From contig NZ_JADPRT010000002.1 in the NCBI RefSeq assembly GCF_015690355.1, forward strand, positions 124,001 to 188,000: 64,000 bases of DNA, read 5' to 3'. Both the position numbers and the translations under genes were made by a program. Source of the DNA: Streptacidiphilus fuscans. GTDB taxonomy: Bacteria > Actinomycetota > Actinomycetes > Streptomycetales > Streptomycetaceae. The notes under the pieces are model-generated. The model was given only the letters and a program-made list of their open reading frames with translations, was not told where the DNA came from and searched no databases. Below, piece after piece: positions 32,495 through 41,311 of this stretch; position 1 is the stretch's first letter, and each line of letters opens with the position of its first letter.

Positions 32495-33483
32495 TGAGCC
32501 GTCCGACCGCAGGCCGTCCGACCACGGAGCGCCCGATCACCCTGGAGCGGATCGAGTCCTACCTGCCCGAGCGCAGCGTGCGGATCGACGACCTCGGTGG
32601 GCGGCTCGGCCTGCGCCGCGCCCAGCTCGGCGTGTTCCGCAAGTTCTACGGGCTGGACACGCTCCGCTTCGACCCCGACCTGCCGCTGCTCGACCTGCTG
32701 CGGCCCGCCGCGCGCAGCGCCCTGGCCGCCGTGCCGGAGGGCGGCCGGGTGGACTTTCTGGCCTACGCCCACACCACGCAGGCGGTGGCCCCGGCCGATG
32801 TGGACGTCGCCCAGCTGGTCCGCGACGACCTCGGCCTGGGGGACACCGAGGCCTTCGGCCTCAGCCACCAGGCCTGCGTCAGCAGCCTCGGCGCCATCGA
32901 GGTGCTCGGCGAACTGCTGCGCGCGGAGGGCACCGAGGGCGCGTACGCGCTGATGGTCACCGGTGAGCAGGCGTACGCGCCGATCGTCCAGCACATCCCC
33001 AACACCGCGATCATGGCGGACGCCGCCGCCTCCTGCCTGATCACCCTGGACGGCGACGGCGACGTGGTCCGGTCCTTCGCGATCCGGACCCTGGGGGAGT
33101 ACGCCCAGTGGCTGGAGCTGACCCCCGAGCAGAACACCGAGTTCGGTGAGCAGTACGGCGCCAGGATCGCCGAGGTCATCCACCAGGCCCTGGCAGACGC
33201 CGGGTTGACGCTCGACGAGATCGACCTGGTGATCCCGCACAACGTCAACATGCTCGCCTGGCGGCAGACCATCAAGGAGCTGGAGGTGGCTCCGGAGAAG
33301 GTGTTCCTGGACAACGTGCCGCGCTACAGCCACACCTTCGCCTCGGACGTCTTCGTCAACTACACCACGCTGCGGGACGCCGGCCGGCTGGTGGACGGCG
33401 GGCACTACCTGCTCGTCTCCGTCGGCCTGGGCGCCACCTTCGGGGCGATGGTGATCACGCACCGGGAAGCGGGTGAGCACTGA
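32494..33483 (+). CDS. KAS III-like ketosynthase with Cys-His-His active site
   Basis: A 329-residue thiolase-fold enzyme. C128 (LSHQACVSSLGAIEVL) is the acyl-accepting cysteine. H249 (VIPHNVNMLAW) is the first general base. Where FabH has the Asn of YGNTSAAS, this protein has YSHTFASD (H280), giving C-H-H as in elongating ketosynthases. It should condense the carrier-bound aminoacyl or acyl group with a malonyl unit, or transfer it. Start overlaps the methyltransferase stop (ATGA). Confidence 0.85.
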   Translation: MSRPTAGRPTTERPITLERIESYLPERSVRIDDLGGRLGLRRAQLGVFRKFYGLDTLRFDPDLPLLDLLRPAARSALAAVPEGGRVDFLAYAHTTQAVAPADVDVAQLVRDDLGLGDTEAFGLSHQACVSSLGAIEVLGELLRAEGTEGAYALMVTGEQAYAPIVQHIPNTAIMADAAASCLITLDGDGDVVRSFAIRTLGEYAQWLELTPEQNTEFGEQYGARIAEVIHQALADAGLTLDEIDLVIPHNVNMLAWRQTIKELEVAPEKVFLDNVPRYSHTFASDVFVNYTTLRDAGRLVDGGHYLLVSVGLGATFGAMVITHREAGEH

Positions 33484-33749
33484 TGGACCGTCAGGAGATC
33501 GTGGCTGTGATCGAGAAGGCACTCGGCGAGGTCCTGGAGCGACCGGTCACCGGACTCACCGAGGAGACCGCGCTCTTCGACGAGCTGCAGCTGCAGTCGT
33601 TCCACGTGTTGGGCCTGCTGATGACCGTCGAGGAGGTGACCGGTATCGCGGTCGACCCGGAGCAGCTCGACGTCGACGACCTGCGGACCATGCGGTCCTT
33701 CACCGACTACGTCGAGGCCGCACTCCGCCAGGCGGAGGGGACGTCATGA
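33483..33749 (+). CDS. Acyl carrier protein 2
   Basis: An 88-residue carrier protein. The attachment serine is S39 in an unusual LQLQSFHVLGLL context (most carriers have DSL). Helices before and after fit the fold (IVAVIEKALGEVL; DLRTMRSFTDYVEAAL). It is clearly different from carrier protein 1, suggesting separate jobs, for example extender versus starter. Coupled to both flanking ketosynthase genes. Confidence 0.88.
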   Translation: MDRQEIVAVIEKALGEVLERPVTGLTEETALFDELQLQSFHVLGLLMTVEEVTGIAVDPEQLDVDDLRTMRSFTDYVEAALRQAEGTS

Positions 33750-34615
33750 CCGGCCTCTACCTCCGCGCCGCCACAGCGGTGCGCTCGCCCAACGGCCGCG
33801 CACCGGGTGACGACATCTCGGCAGCCGTGCTGGACTACCACCGCGACCTGCTCGCCCCCTTCGACCAGAAACCGGACGAGGAGGCGCTCGCCCGCGGCGC
33901 GCACGTCCACCACCGGGACCTCGCGGACCTGCTCGCCGCGGACGACGGCGTCGGGCGCAGCCGACCGGAGCTGCTGATCGTCACCCACGCCCTCCCCGAC
34001 GTGGTGCCGTTCACCGCTGTCGCTCCCTATCTGACCGATCGCCTCGGCGGCCGGGCGACCAACTTCGCCATCGGTCAGCAGGGCCTGGCCGCGCCCTTCA
34101 CGGCGCTGCGGATCGCGTCGGCCTACCACCGATCGGGACGGGCCGCGGAGGCGGTGGTGGCGGTACTGGAGCAGACCACCCTTCCGACCCCGTTCCCGCT
34201 GGAGCCGCAGACCCCGCTCATCGACTCGGCCGCGGCGCTGGTCCTCGGGCCCGCGCCGAGCCCGACCGGCCTGCGGTTCGTCCGGGCGACCTCGGCCGCC
34301 ACCGCTGCGGAGGCGCTGGAAGCGGTCACCCTGGCTGCGGACGCCCTGGGCCTGGACGCCTCGGGCCAGCACGTCGAGGCGGACGGCACGCTGCTGGTGC
34401 TCGGCCCCTGGGTCACCGGGGACGTCGCCGTCGCCGTCCCGCAGCACAGCGAGGTGCACCGGGTGGAGCCGGGCAGCTACTGCACCAGCCTCTGGCTCGC
34501 TTTGGCCGACCACTGGCAAGAGTGGCAGCAGACCTACCGGCGGATCGTGCTCTGCGACACCGACCCGCGCTCCGGCCGCAGCCATGCGGCGCTCTTCGCC
34601 GCAGGCGAGGGGTGA
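33746..34615 (+). CDS. Ketosynthase-like protein lacking the active-site cysteine
   Basis: A 289-residue thiolase-fold protein related to KAS III: ELLIVTHALPDVVPFTAVAPYL and NFAIGQQGLAAPFTALRIASAY align with the nucleophile region, but Leu114 stands where cysteine is expected. The C-terminal half is shortened and I see no clear His of the HxxN type. It overlaps the second carrier protein gene and is probably the non-catalytic partner of the KAS III-like enzyme, analogous to a chain-length factor. A decarboxylase or transferase role remains possible. Last gene of the operon. Confidence 0.72.
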   Translation: MTGLYLRAATAVRSPNGRAPGDDISAAVLDYHRDLLAPFDQKPDEEALARGAHVHHRDLADLLAADDGVGRSRPELLIVTHALPDVVPFTAVAPYLTDRLGGRATNFAIGQQGLAAPFTALRIASAYHRSGRAAEAVVAVLEQTTLPTPFPLEPQTPLIDSAAALVLGPAPSPTGLRFVRATSAATAAEALEAVTLAADALGLDASGQHVEADGTLLVLGPWVTGDVAVAVPQHSEVHRVEPGSYCTSLWLALADHWQEWQQTYRRIVLCDTDPRSGRSHAALFAAGEG

Positions 34616-34627
34616 CTCCTCACCGCA

Positions 34628-34758
34628 CGGCGGGGGGGGGGCGGGGGGCCCCCCCCCCCCCCCGGCCCCCGGGGGCCCCGCCCCCCCCCCCCCCCCCCCC
34701 CCCCGCCCCCCCCGCCCCCCCGCCCCGCCCCGCGCGCGCCCCCCCCCCCCCCCCCCCC
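34628..34758. repeat. 131-bp tract of only G and C, dominated by homopolymers
   Basis: Runs of G (up to 9) and C (more than 20 in places) with no A or T lie between the operon end and rlmN. Real streptomycete DNA seldom shows such C runs. It is most likely a low-quality or unresolved terminator hairpin or assembly artefact. If real, it would be an extreme structure separating convergent transcription units. Confidence 0.85.
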
Positions 34759-34778
34759 TTCTCGCGTGCGGTGCTCGC

Positions 34779-35912
34779 TCAGCCCGCGGCGGCCAGCTGG
34801 CCGCAGGCGCCGTCGATTTCCTGGCCGCGGGTGTCGCGGACGGTGACCGGGACGCCGTGGGACTGGAGGCGGCGTACGAACTCGCGCTCGTCCTCGGGAC
34901 GGGAGGCGGTCCACTTGCTGCCCGGGGTCGGGTTCAGCGGGATCAGGTTGACGTGCGCGTTGTGGTTCTTCAGCAGCCGGCCCAGCAGGTCGGCCCGCCA
35001 GGCCTGGTCGTTGATGTCCTTGATCAGCGCGTACTCGATGGAGACCCGACGTCCGGACTTCGCCGCGTAGTCCCACGCGGAGTCCAGCACCTCCTGGACC
35101 TTCCAGCGCGTGTTGACCGGCACCAGCTCGTTACGGAGCTCGTCGTCCGGCGCGTGCAGGGAGACGGCCAGGCGGACGCTCAGGTTCTCCTCGGACATCC
35201 GGTTGATCGCGGGGACCAGACCGACCGTGGAGACGGTGATGCCGCGCTGCGACAGCCCGAAGCCGGAGGGGGCGGGGTCGCAGAGGCGGTGGATCGCGGC
35301 GATGACGCGCTTGTAGTTGGCCAGCGGCTCGCCCATGCCCATGAAGACCACGTTGGAGAGCCGGACCGCGCGCGCCTCGCCGTCCTCGCCGTCCTTCACG
35401 CCGCCGAAGTCGCCCGCTTTGATCGCGCGCATGCCCGCGGCGATCTGCTCGACGATCTCGGCGGTCGACAGGTTGCGGGTGAGGCCCGCCTGACCGGTCG
35501 CGCAGAAGGGGCAGTTCATGCCGCAGCCGGCCTGCGAGCTGATGCACATGGTCACCCGGTCCGGGTAGCGCATCAGCACCGACTCGACGAGCACGCCGTC
35601 GAAGAGCTTCCACAGCGTCTTGCGGGTGGAGTCGTCGTCGCAGGAGACGTGCCGCACCTCGGTCATCAGCTCCGGCAGCAGCGCCTCGGCCAGCTTCTCG
35701 CGGGACGCGGCGGGGATGTCGGTCCACTCCTCCGGGCGCGCGGCGAGGCGGCCGAAGTACTGGCGCGACAACTGGTCGGCGCGGAAGGGCTTCTCGCCCA
35801 GCGCGACGATCGCCTCCTTCCGCTCGGCGGCGGAGAGGTCGGCAAGGTGACGCGGGGGCTTGGCACCGCGGGGCGCGACGAAGGTGAGTTCACCCGGGAG
35901 TGGCTTAGGCAT
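34779..35912 (-). CDS. rlmN: 23S rRNA (adenine(2503)-C(2))-methyltransferase / tRNA m2A37
   Basis: A 377-residue radical SAM enzyme of usual length. The 4Fe-4S motif is [12 protein letters not shown] (CxxxCxxC) near residue 130, followed by [10 protein letters not shown]. The mechanistic cysteine is in the C-terminal [15 protein letters not shown]. Marks the start of the conserved chromosomal core. Transcribed alone towards the accessory operon; its stop is only 20 nt from the G/C tract. Confidence 0.95.
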   Translation of the reverse strand: MPKPLPGELTFVAPRGAKPPRHLADLSAAERKEAIVALGEKPFRADQLSRQYFGRLAARPEEWTDIPAASREKLAEALLPELMTEVRHVSCDDDSTRKTLWKLFDGVLVESVLMRYPDRVTMCISSQAGCGMNCPFCATGQAGLTRNLSTAEIVEQIAAGMRAIKAGDFGGVKDGEDGEARAVRLSNVVFMGMGEPLANYKRVIAAIHRLCDPAPSGFGLSQRGITVSTVGLVPAINRMSEENLSVRLAVSLHAPDDELRNELVPVNTRWKVQEVLDSAWDYAAKSGRRVSIEYALIKDINDQAWRADLLGRLLKNHNAHVNLIPLNPTPGSKWTASRPEDEREFVRRLQSHGVPVTVRDTRGQEIDGACGQLAAAG

Positions 35913-35970
35913 GATTTCCCCAGTGTCTCAGGTCGGAGACGCTGTCCGGAAATGGTGCAGGCAAAGACGC

Positions 35971-36002
35971 CGCAGGCCCCGCCGGGAAGGGCGGGGCCTG
36001 CG
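35971..36002 (-). terminator. Perfect 13-bp terminator after cdsA
   Basis: CGCAGGCCCCGCC and its complement with a 6-nt loop, 31 nt downstream of the cdsA stop and ahead of rlmN. Confidence 0.9.
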
Positions 36003-36032
36003 CAGGTCGAGGGTGTCGGAGGGCGGGAGGGC

Positions 36033-37448
36033 TCAGCCCGCGCCGACGAAGCCGACCAGGACCAGCCAGACGACCGGTGCGGTCGGCAGCAGCGAGTCGA
36101 GCCGGTCCATGATGCCGCCGTGGCCCGGCAGCAGCGTGCCCATGTCCTTGATGCCGAGATCGCGCTTGATCATCGACTCGCCCAGGTCGCCCAGGGTGGC
36201 GCTGACCGCGACGCACGCGCCGAGGACCAGGCCCTGCCACCAGGTGCCGTTGGTGATCATGAACTGCATGCCCGCCGCACCGGCGGCCATGCAGAGCAGG
36301 ACGCCGCCGACCAGTCCCTCGCGGGTCTTGCCGGGGCTGATCCGCGGGGCGAGCTTGTGGCGGCCGAAGCGGGAGCCGGCCGCGTAGGCGCCGGTGTCGC
36401 TGCAGATGGTCAGCACCATGAAGAGCACCACCCGCTGCGGACCGTCGTCCGCCGCCAGCATCAGCATCACGAAGGTGGCCAGGAACGGCACGTAGAAGGC
36501 GGTGAAGATGCCCGCCGTCACGTCCCGCAGGTAGTTCTCCGGTGGCTCGGTCATCCGCCAGACCAGCACCGCGAGGCTGGTCAGCGCGAGCGCCACAACC
36601 GCCGCCTCGGGGCCGCCGAGGTAGGCGGCGATCTCCATCGCGGCACCGCCGACCAGCAACGGGATCAGCGGCACGCGGATGCCCTTGGCCTCCGTCAGAC
36701 GGGTGGTCAACTCCCACATGCCGACACCGACCGCGGCGACCACCACGCCCACGAAGAGCCACTTGACCACGAACAGCGAGGCCACGATGACCGCGCCGAG
36801 ACCGAGGCCGACGCCGATCGCGGCACGCAGGTCGCGACCGGCCTTGCCCGCGGGCTTCGGCTGGGCAGGGGCGGTCGGCTCACCGGGCCGACCGGGCTGC
36901 TGACCGGGTTGGCCTTGCTGACCCGGGTGGCCCGGCTGGCCGGGGTACCCGGACGGGCCAGGGCCGGGGTGGCCCTGCTGGCCGTGCGGCCCCGGAGCGC
37001 CCTGGGGCCCCTGCGGTCCTTGCGGTGGTCCCTGCTGCGCGTACTGGCCGTACTGGTTGAACTGCCCGCCCTGCGCTCCCTGCGAGCCCTGTGCACCCTG
37101 GTCGTACTGCCCGTACTCGTCGTACTGGCCGTGGCCGGGCGGGGTCGGCTGCCCGGTCGGCCCGGAGGGCTGCCCGGTGGACGCGGCGAGCGGCTGCTCG
37201 GGGACGGGGGGCATGTACTGAGTGTGCGCCATGCCGTCGTCGCTGTGCGAAACGAAGGGCTGCTGCTGGTGGGCCGGGTGACCGGCCGGACCGACCTGCG
37301 GGTGCGGGTCGGTCACCGGCGGCAGCAACGTGGTCGCCTGATCGTCGCCGAGCGGCGCCGATCCCTCCGGCGGCGTTCCGTGGCCCTGTGCGTGGGCCCC
37401 GGCACTCGTGTCTCCGCGAGTGGGCCCCCAGAAGGAATCGTCGTTCAT
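36033..37448 (-). CDS. cdsA: Phosphatidate cytidylyltransferase
   Basis: A 471-residue protein. Residues 1-200 are a Gly/Gln/Pro-rich, probably disordered cytoplasmic extension (HGQYDEYGQYDQ..., QQGPPQGPQGPQGAPGP). About eight membrane helices follow. The CTP-transferase signature lies at VSATLGDLGESMIKRDLGIKD...HGGIMDRLDSLLP. It makes CDP-diacylglycerol for phospholipid synthesis. The long low-complexity extension is common in actinobacteria and absent from E. coli CdsA. ATG overlaps the frr stop by one base. Confidence 0.95.
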   Translation of the reverse strand: MNDDSFWGPTRGDTSAGAHAQGHGTPPEGSAPLGDDQATTLLPPVTDPHPQVGPAGHPAHQQQPFVSHSDDGMAHTQYMPPVPEQPLAASTGQPSGPTGQPTPPGHGQYDEYGQYDQGAQGSQGAQGGQFNQYGQYAQQGPPQGPQGPQGAPGPHGQQGHPGPGPSGYPGQPGHPGQQGQPGQQPGRPGEPTAPAQPKPAGKAGRDLRAAIGVGLGLGAVIVASLFVVKWLFVGVVVAAVGVGMWELTTRLTEAKGIRVPLIPLLVGGAAMEIAAYLGGPEAAVVALALTSLAVLVWRMTEPPENYLRDVTAGIFTAFYVPFLATFVMLMLAADDGPQRVVLFMVLTICSDTGAYAAGSRFGRHKLAPRISPGKTREGLVGGVLLCMAAGAAGMQFMITNGTWWQGLVLGACVAVSATLGDLGESMIKRDLGIKDMGTLLPGHGGIMDRLDSLLPTAPVVWLVLVGFVGAG

Positions 37449-38005
37449 CAGACTTCGAGCAGCTCGGCTTCCTTGTGCTTGAGCAGCTCGTCCACCTGGG
37501 CGACGTACCGCCCGGTGACGTCGTCGAGCTCCTTCTCGGCGCGACGGACCTCGTCCTCGCCCGCCTCGCCGTCCTTGACCAGCTTGTCGAGGGTGTCCTT
37601 GGCCTTGCGGCGGACGGCGCGGATGGAGATCTTGGCGTCCTCGGCCTTGTTACGGGCCACCTTGATGTACTCCTTGCGCCGCTCCTCGGTGAGCTGCGGG
37701 AAGTTCACGCGGATGATCGAACCGTCGTTGCTCGGGTTGACGCCGAGGTCCGAGTTGCGGATCGCCTCCTCGATGACGCGCAGCGAGCTCTTGTCGAACG
37801 GCGAGACGACCGCCATCCGCGGCTCCGGCACCGAGAAGGAGGCCAGCTGGTTGATCGGCGTCATGGTGCCGTAGTACTCGGCCACGATCTTGGCGAACAT
37901 CGCGGGGTGCGCACGGCCGGTGCGGATCGCGGCGAAGTCGTCCTTGGCAACCGTGACGGTCTTCTCCATCTTCTCCTCGGCCTCGAGGAGGGTCTCTTCG
38001 ATCAC
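37448..38005 (-). CDS. frr: Ribosome recycling factor
   Basis: A 185-residue protein of standard length, releasing post-termination ribosomes with EF-G. Typical ends: [37 protein letters not shown] and [14 protein letters not shown]. Part of the rpsB-tsf-pyrH-frr-cdsA string. Confidence 0.97.
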   Translation of the reverse strand: MIEETLLEAEEKMEKTVTVAKDDFAAIRTGRAHPAMFAKIVAEYYGTMTPINQLASFSVPEPRMAVVSPFDKSSLRVIEEAIRNSDLGVNPSNDGSIIRVNFPQLTEERRKEYIKVARNKAEDAKISIRAVRRKAKDTLDKLVKDGEAGEDEVRRAEKELDDVTGRYVAQVDELLKHKEAELLEV

Positions 38006-38142
38006 AATCTGCTCCTGTCCGGGCGGCCCGGTCTCGAACCTGCTGGTGGTGCTGTTCGGATGGTGCTGGGCGTTGCTGGTAGTGCTACTGCTCCGGCCGG
38101 GACGTGTCCATCCCCTGCGGCGGTCGCCCCTGCGGGCGTCGC

Positions 38143-38892
38143 TCAGGCCGTCGGAGCGTCGCTGCTGATCAGTGTGCCGATCTTCTCACTGCCGACGGCG
38201 CGGGCGATATTGCCCTCCTTCAGCAGTTCGAAGACCCGGATCGGCAGGTTGTTGTCCTTGCACAGGGTGATCGCGGTCAGGTCGGCGACCTTGAGGTCCC
38301 TGGCAATCACCTCGGAGTATTCCAGGGAGTCGAACTTGACGGCGTCCGGGTTGGTCCGCGGGTCGGAGTCGTAGACACCGTCGACGCCGTTCTTGCCCAT
38401 GAGCAGGACCTCGGCGTGGATCTCCAGCGCCCGCTGGACGGCGGTGGTGTCAGTGGAGAAGTAGGGCATGCCCATACCCGCGCCGAAGATCACGACGCGG
38501 CCCTTCTCCAGGTGCCGCACGGCGCGCAGCGGCAGGTAGGGCTCGGCGACCTGACCCATGGTGATCGCCGTCTGGACCCGGGTCTCCACGCCCTCCTTGT
38601 TGAGGAAGTCCTGGAGCGCCAGGCTGTTCATCACGGTGCCGAGCATGCCCATGTAGTCGGACCGGGCGCGGTCCATGCCGCGCAGCTGCAGCTCGGCGCC
38701 GCGGAAGAAGTTGCCGCCGCCGATCACGACGGCCACCTCGGTGCCGCCTCGGACCACGGTGGCGATCTCGCGCGCGATCGCGTGGACCACGTCGGGGTCG
38801 ACGCCCAGGCCGCCTCCGCCGGCGAACGCCTCGCCGGAAAGCTTGAGCAGTACGCGACGTCGCGAGCTGCCCTCGTCAGCGGACTTCTGCAT
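38143..38892 (-). CDS. pyrH: Uridylate kinase
   Basis: A 249-residue UMP kinase of the amino-acid kinase fold ([43 protein letters not shown]). It phosphorylates UMP to UDP. ATG 38892 is chosen because AAGGAGG lies 5-6 nt upstream; the frame continues open further upstream without coding character. Confidence 0.97.
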   Translation of the reverse strand: MQKSADEGSSRRRVLLKLSGEAFAGGGGLGVDPDVVHAIAREIATVVRGGTEVAVVIGGGNFFRGAELQLRGMDRARSDYMGMLGTVMNSLALQDFLNKEGVETRVQTAITMGQVAEPYLPLRAVRHLEKGRVVIFGAGMGMPYFSTDTTAVQRALEIHAEVLLMGKNGVDGVYDSDPRTNPDAVKFDSLEYSEVIARDLKVADLTAITLCKDNNLPIRVFELLKEGNIARAVGSEKIGTLISSDAPTA

Positions 38893-38924
38893 CGGACCCT
38901 CCTTGAAGCACAGGTACACAAGAA

Positions 38925-38974
38925 GAGGCCACCGCCGCGGGCACCGGTTCGGTTACCTGCACGGCAGTGGCCTC
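38925..38974 (-). terminator. Hairpin between tsf and pyrH
   Basis: On the minus strand GAGGCCACTGCC pairs with GGCGGTGGCCTC (one mismatch) around a 26-nt loop. It separates tsf from pyrH and may be an attenuator or terminator. Confidence 0.7.
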
Positions 38975-39041
38975 CTCGTCGTTCTCACGACTCACATCGT
39001 AGGGGCTGGCCGGGGCCTGCCCCGTCGCTCGATCGCAGGGA

Positions 39042-39875
39042 TCAGGCGCCGACGCGGAAGCGGGCGAAGCGGACCAGCTTGACGCCGGCCTCGTCCAGGA
39101 CCTTCTGGACGGTCTTCTTGTTGTCCTTGGCGTAGGCCTGCTCCAGGACCGCGTTCTCCTTGACGAAGCCGGTCACGCGACCCTCGACGATCTTCGGCAG
39201 GGCAGCCTCGGGCTTGCCCTCCTCGCGCGCGGTGGCCTCGGCGATGCGGCGCTCGTTGTCGAGCACCTCGGCCGGGATGTCCTCGCGGGACAGGTAGGTC
39301 GGGCCGAAGGCGGCGATGTGCTGCGCGACGCCCTTGGCCACCTCCTCGTTCTCGCCGTCCAGCTCGACCATGACACCGATGGCCGGCGGCAGGTCCGGGT
39401 CGGTGCGGTGCATGTAGACGTTGACGTAGGCGCCACCGGTGAACTGGGCGAAGCGGCGGAAGACGATCTTCTCGCCCAGGCTGGCGTTGGCCTCGTCCAC
39501 GAACTGCTGGACGGTCTGGCCGGGCTTGATCTCGGACGCCAGGGCGGCGTCGATGTCGGCCGGGGAGGTCTTGGCGACGAAGGCGGCCAGCTCGTTGGCG
39601 ACGGCCACGAACTTGTCACCCTTGGCGACGAAGTCGGTCTCGCAGTTCAGCTCGACCAGGACGCCGGAGGTGCCCTCGATCAGGGAGACGACGGCGCCGT
39701 TGGAGGCGTCGCGGCCCTCACGCTTGGCCACACCCTTCTGGCCCTTGATGCGGAGGAGCTCGACGGCCTTCTCGACGTCGCCCTCGGCCTCCTCGATCGC
39801 CTTCTTGCAGTCCATCATCCCGGCGCCGGTGAGCTCACGGAGCTTCTTGACGTCCGCGGCGGTGAAGTTCGCCAT
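39042..39875 (-). CDS. tsf: Elongation factor Ts
   Basis: A 277-residue nucleotide exchange factor for EF-Tu. Signature LRELTGAGMMDCKKAIEEAEGD near the N-terminus and VELNCETDFVAK. Downstream of rpsB across a hairpin, as in most bacteria. Confidence 0.97.
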   Translation of the reverse strand: MANFTAADVKKLRELTGAGMMDCKKAIEEAEGDVEKAVELLRIKGQKGVAKREGRDASNGAVVSLIEGTSGVLVELNCETDFVAKGDKFVAVANELAAFVAKTSPADIDAALASEIKPGQTVQQFVDEANASLGEKIVFRRFAQFTGGAYVNVYMHRTDPDLPPAIGVMVELDGENEEVAKGVAQHIAAFGPTYLSREDIPAEVLDNERRIAEATAREEGKPEAALPKIVEGRVTGFVKENAVLEQAYAKDNKKTVQKVLDEAGVKLVRFARFRVGA

Positions 39876-39989
39876 GGTTCCTGAATCTCTTCTCGCGTGT
39901 CGCGTTGTCTGGGAAGTGAGCGAAGCTCGCGATCAACTGCCTTGCGGGCAGCGTCTGCCTTGTGAGCAGTGTCGCGATCGTTCGACACA

Positions 39990-40029
39990 CGGGAGGGGTA
40001 CGCCGGCGCTCGCCGCCGTACCCCTCCCG
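39990..40029 (-). terminator. 13-bp hairpin between rpsB and tsf
   Basis: CGGGAGGGGTACG at 39990-40002 pairs perfectly with 40017-40029. It begins 10 nt after the rpsB stop. Likely to set the S2 to EF-Ts ratio. Confidence 0.88.
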
Positions 40030-40039
40030 ATCAGGCGTT

Positions 40040-40972
40040 TCAGGCCTGCTCGGCCTCGGCGGCGGGCGCCTCGGTCGCAGCAGCGGGGGCCTCGGCCTCG
40101 GCGGCGGGCGCCTCGACGGCAGCGGCCTCAGCGGCGGGGGCCTCGGACTCGGCGGCCTCAGCGGCGGGGGCCTCGGACTCAGCGGCCTTCTTCTCGGCGC
40201 CGGCGAGCTGCTCGAGCTCCCACTCGGCCAGCGGCTCGGCCGCACCGGCGTCAGCCGGCTTGACGTCGCCCTTGGCAGCGCCGGAGCGGGCCATCAGGCC
40301 CTCGGCGACGGCGTCGGCAACCACGCGGGTCAGCAGGGTGACCGAGCGGATGGCGTCGTCGTTGCCCGGGATCTTGTAGTCGACCTCGTCGGGGTCGCAG
40401 TTGGTGTCGAGGATCGCGACGACCGGGATGTGGAGCTTGCGAGCCTCGCCGACGGCGATGTGCTCCTTCTTGGTGTCGACGATCCACACGGCGGACGGCA
40501 CGCGCTGCATGTCGCGGATACCGCCGAGGGTCTTCTCCAGCTTCTCGTACTCACGCTGGAGAACGAGGAGCTCCTTCTTGGTGAGCCCGGAGCCGGGCAC
40601 ATCCGTGAAGTCGATCTCGCCGAGCTCCTTGAGGCGCTGCAGACGCTTGTAGACGGTGGAGAAGTTGGTCAGCATGCCGCCGAGCCAGCGCTGGTTGACG
40701 TAGGGCATGCCCACGCGCGCGGCCTGCTCGGCGATGGCCTCCTGGGCCTGCTTCTTGGTGCCGACGAAGAGGACGGAACCGCCGTGGGCGACCGTCTCCT
40801 TGACGAACTCGTAGGCGCGGTCGATGTAGTTCAGCGACTGCAGGAGGTCGATGATGTAGATGCCGTTGCGCTCCGTGAAGATGAAGCGCTTCATCTTCGG
40901 GTTCCAACGACGGGTCTGGTGACCGAAGTGGACGCCGCTCTCCAGCAGCTCCCGCATCGTGACGACGGCCAT
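40040..40972 (-). CDS. rpsB: 30S ribosomal protein S2
   Basis: A 310-residue S2 ([27 protein letters not shown]). ATG 40972 has AAGGAG 7 nt upstream; the frame is open further but without a second site. After about residue 245 comes an Ala/Glu/Pro repeat tail (EAPAAEA units) of some 60 residues, as in other streptomycetes. Confidence 0.96.
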   Translation of the reverse strand: MAVVTMRELLESGVHFGHQTRRWNPKMKRFIFTERNGIYIIDLLQSLNYIDRAYEFVKETVAHGGSVLFVGTKKQAQEAIAEQAARVGMPYVNQRWLGGMLTNFSTVYKRLQRLKELGEIDFTDVPGSGLTKKELLVLQREYEKLEKTLGGIRDMQRVPSAVWIVDTKKEHIAVGEARKLHIPVVAILDTNCDPDEVDYKIPGNDDAIRSVTLLTRVVADAVAEGLMARSGAAKGDVKPADAGAAEPLAEWELEQLAGAEKKAAESEAPAAEAAESEAPAAEAAAVEAPAAEAEAPAAATEAPAAEAEQA

Positions 40973-41311
40973 GGCCGTACTCCTTGAAATTGCTCGGTTG
41001 TCCGCCAAGGCCGGTGGCCGAGGCGCCTGACGCCCTGGTCATGCCGGTTCCTGGGGCTCCTGAGCGGCTTCCCGCAAGGAGGTTGTCCGAGGACCGAGCG
41101 GCACTGCGCCGGAGGACCGGCGCTGGGCGTGCGAAGTCGACCCGGCACGCCGGGTCGCGAATGAAGTGTACGGGAAGGTCCGGACGCCGAGCGACTCGCG
41201 GCCAGGGGCAGGCTCACTCGTCCGGGTGGCCCAGTTTTCCACAGCGGGCAGTTGTCCACAGGACGGCTGCGGTGGGTGGGGCTTGTCGGGCCTGGAGAGC
41301 AGAGTGCGGGC

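Noticed and set aside
34584..37874. A 1096-codon open frame on the plus strand
   Set aside because: It is antisense to rlmN, cdsA and frr, begins in the G/C tract, and its protein has no domain pattern; it is a high-GC shadow frame.
40050..40200. Repeated GCC/GCG-GAG units as a possible DNA repeat array
   Set aside because: They encode the normal Ala/Glu/Pro tail of ribosomal protein S2.
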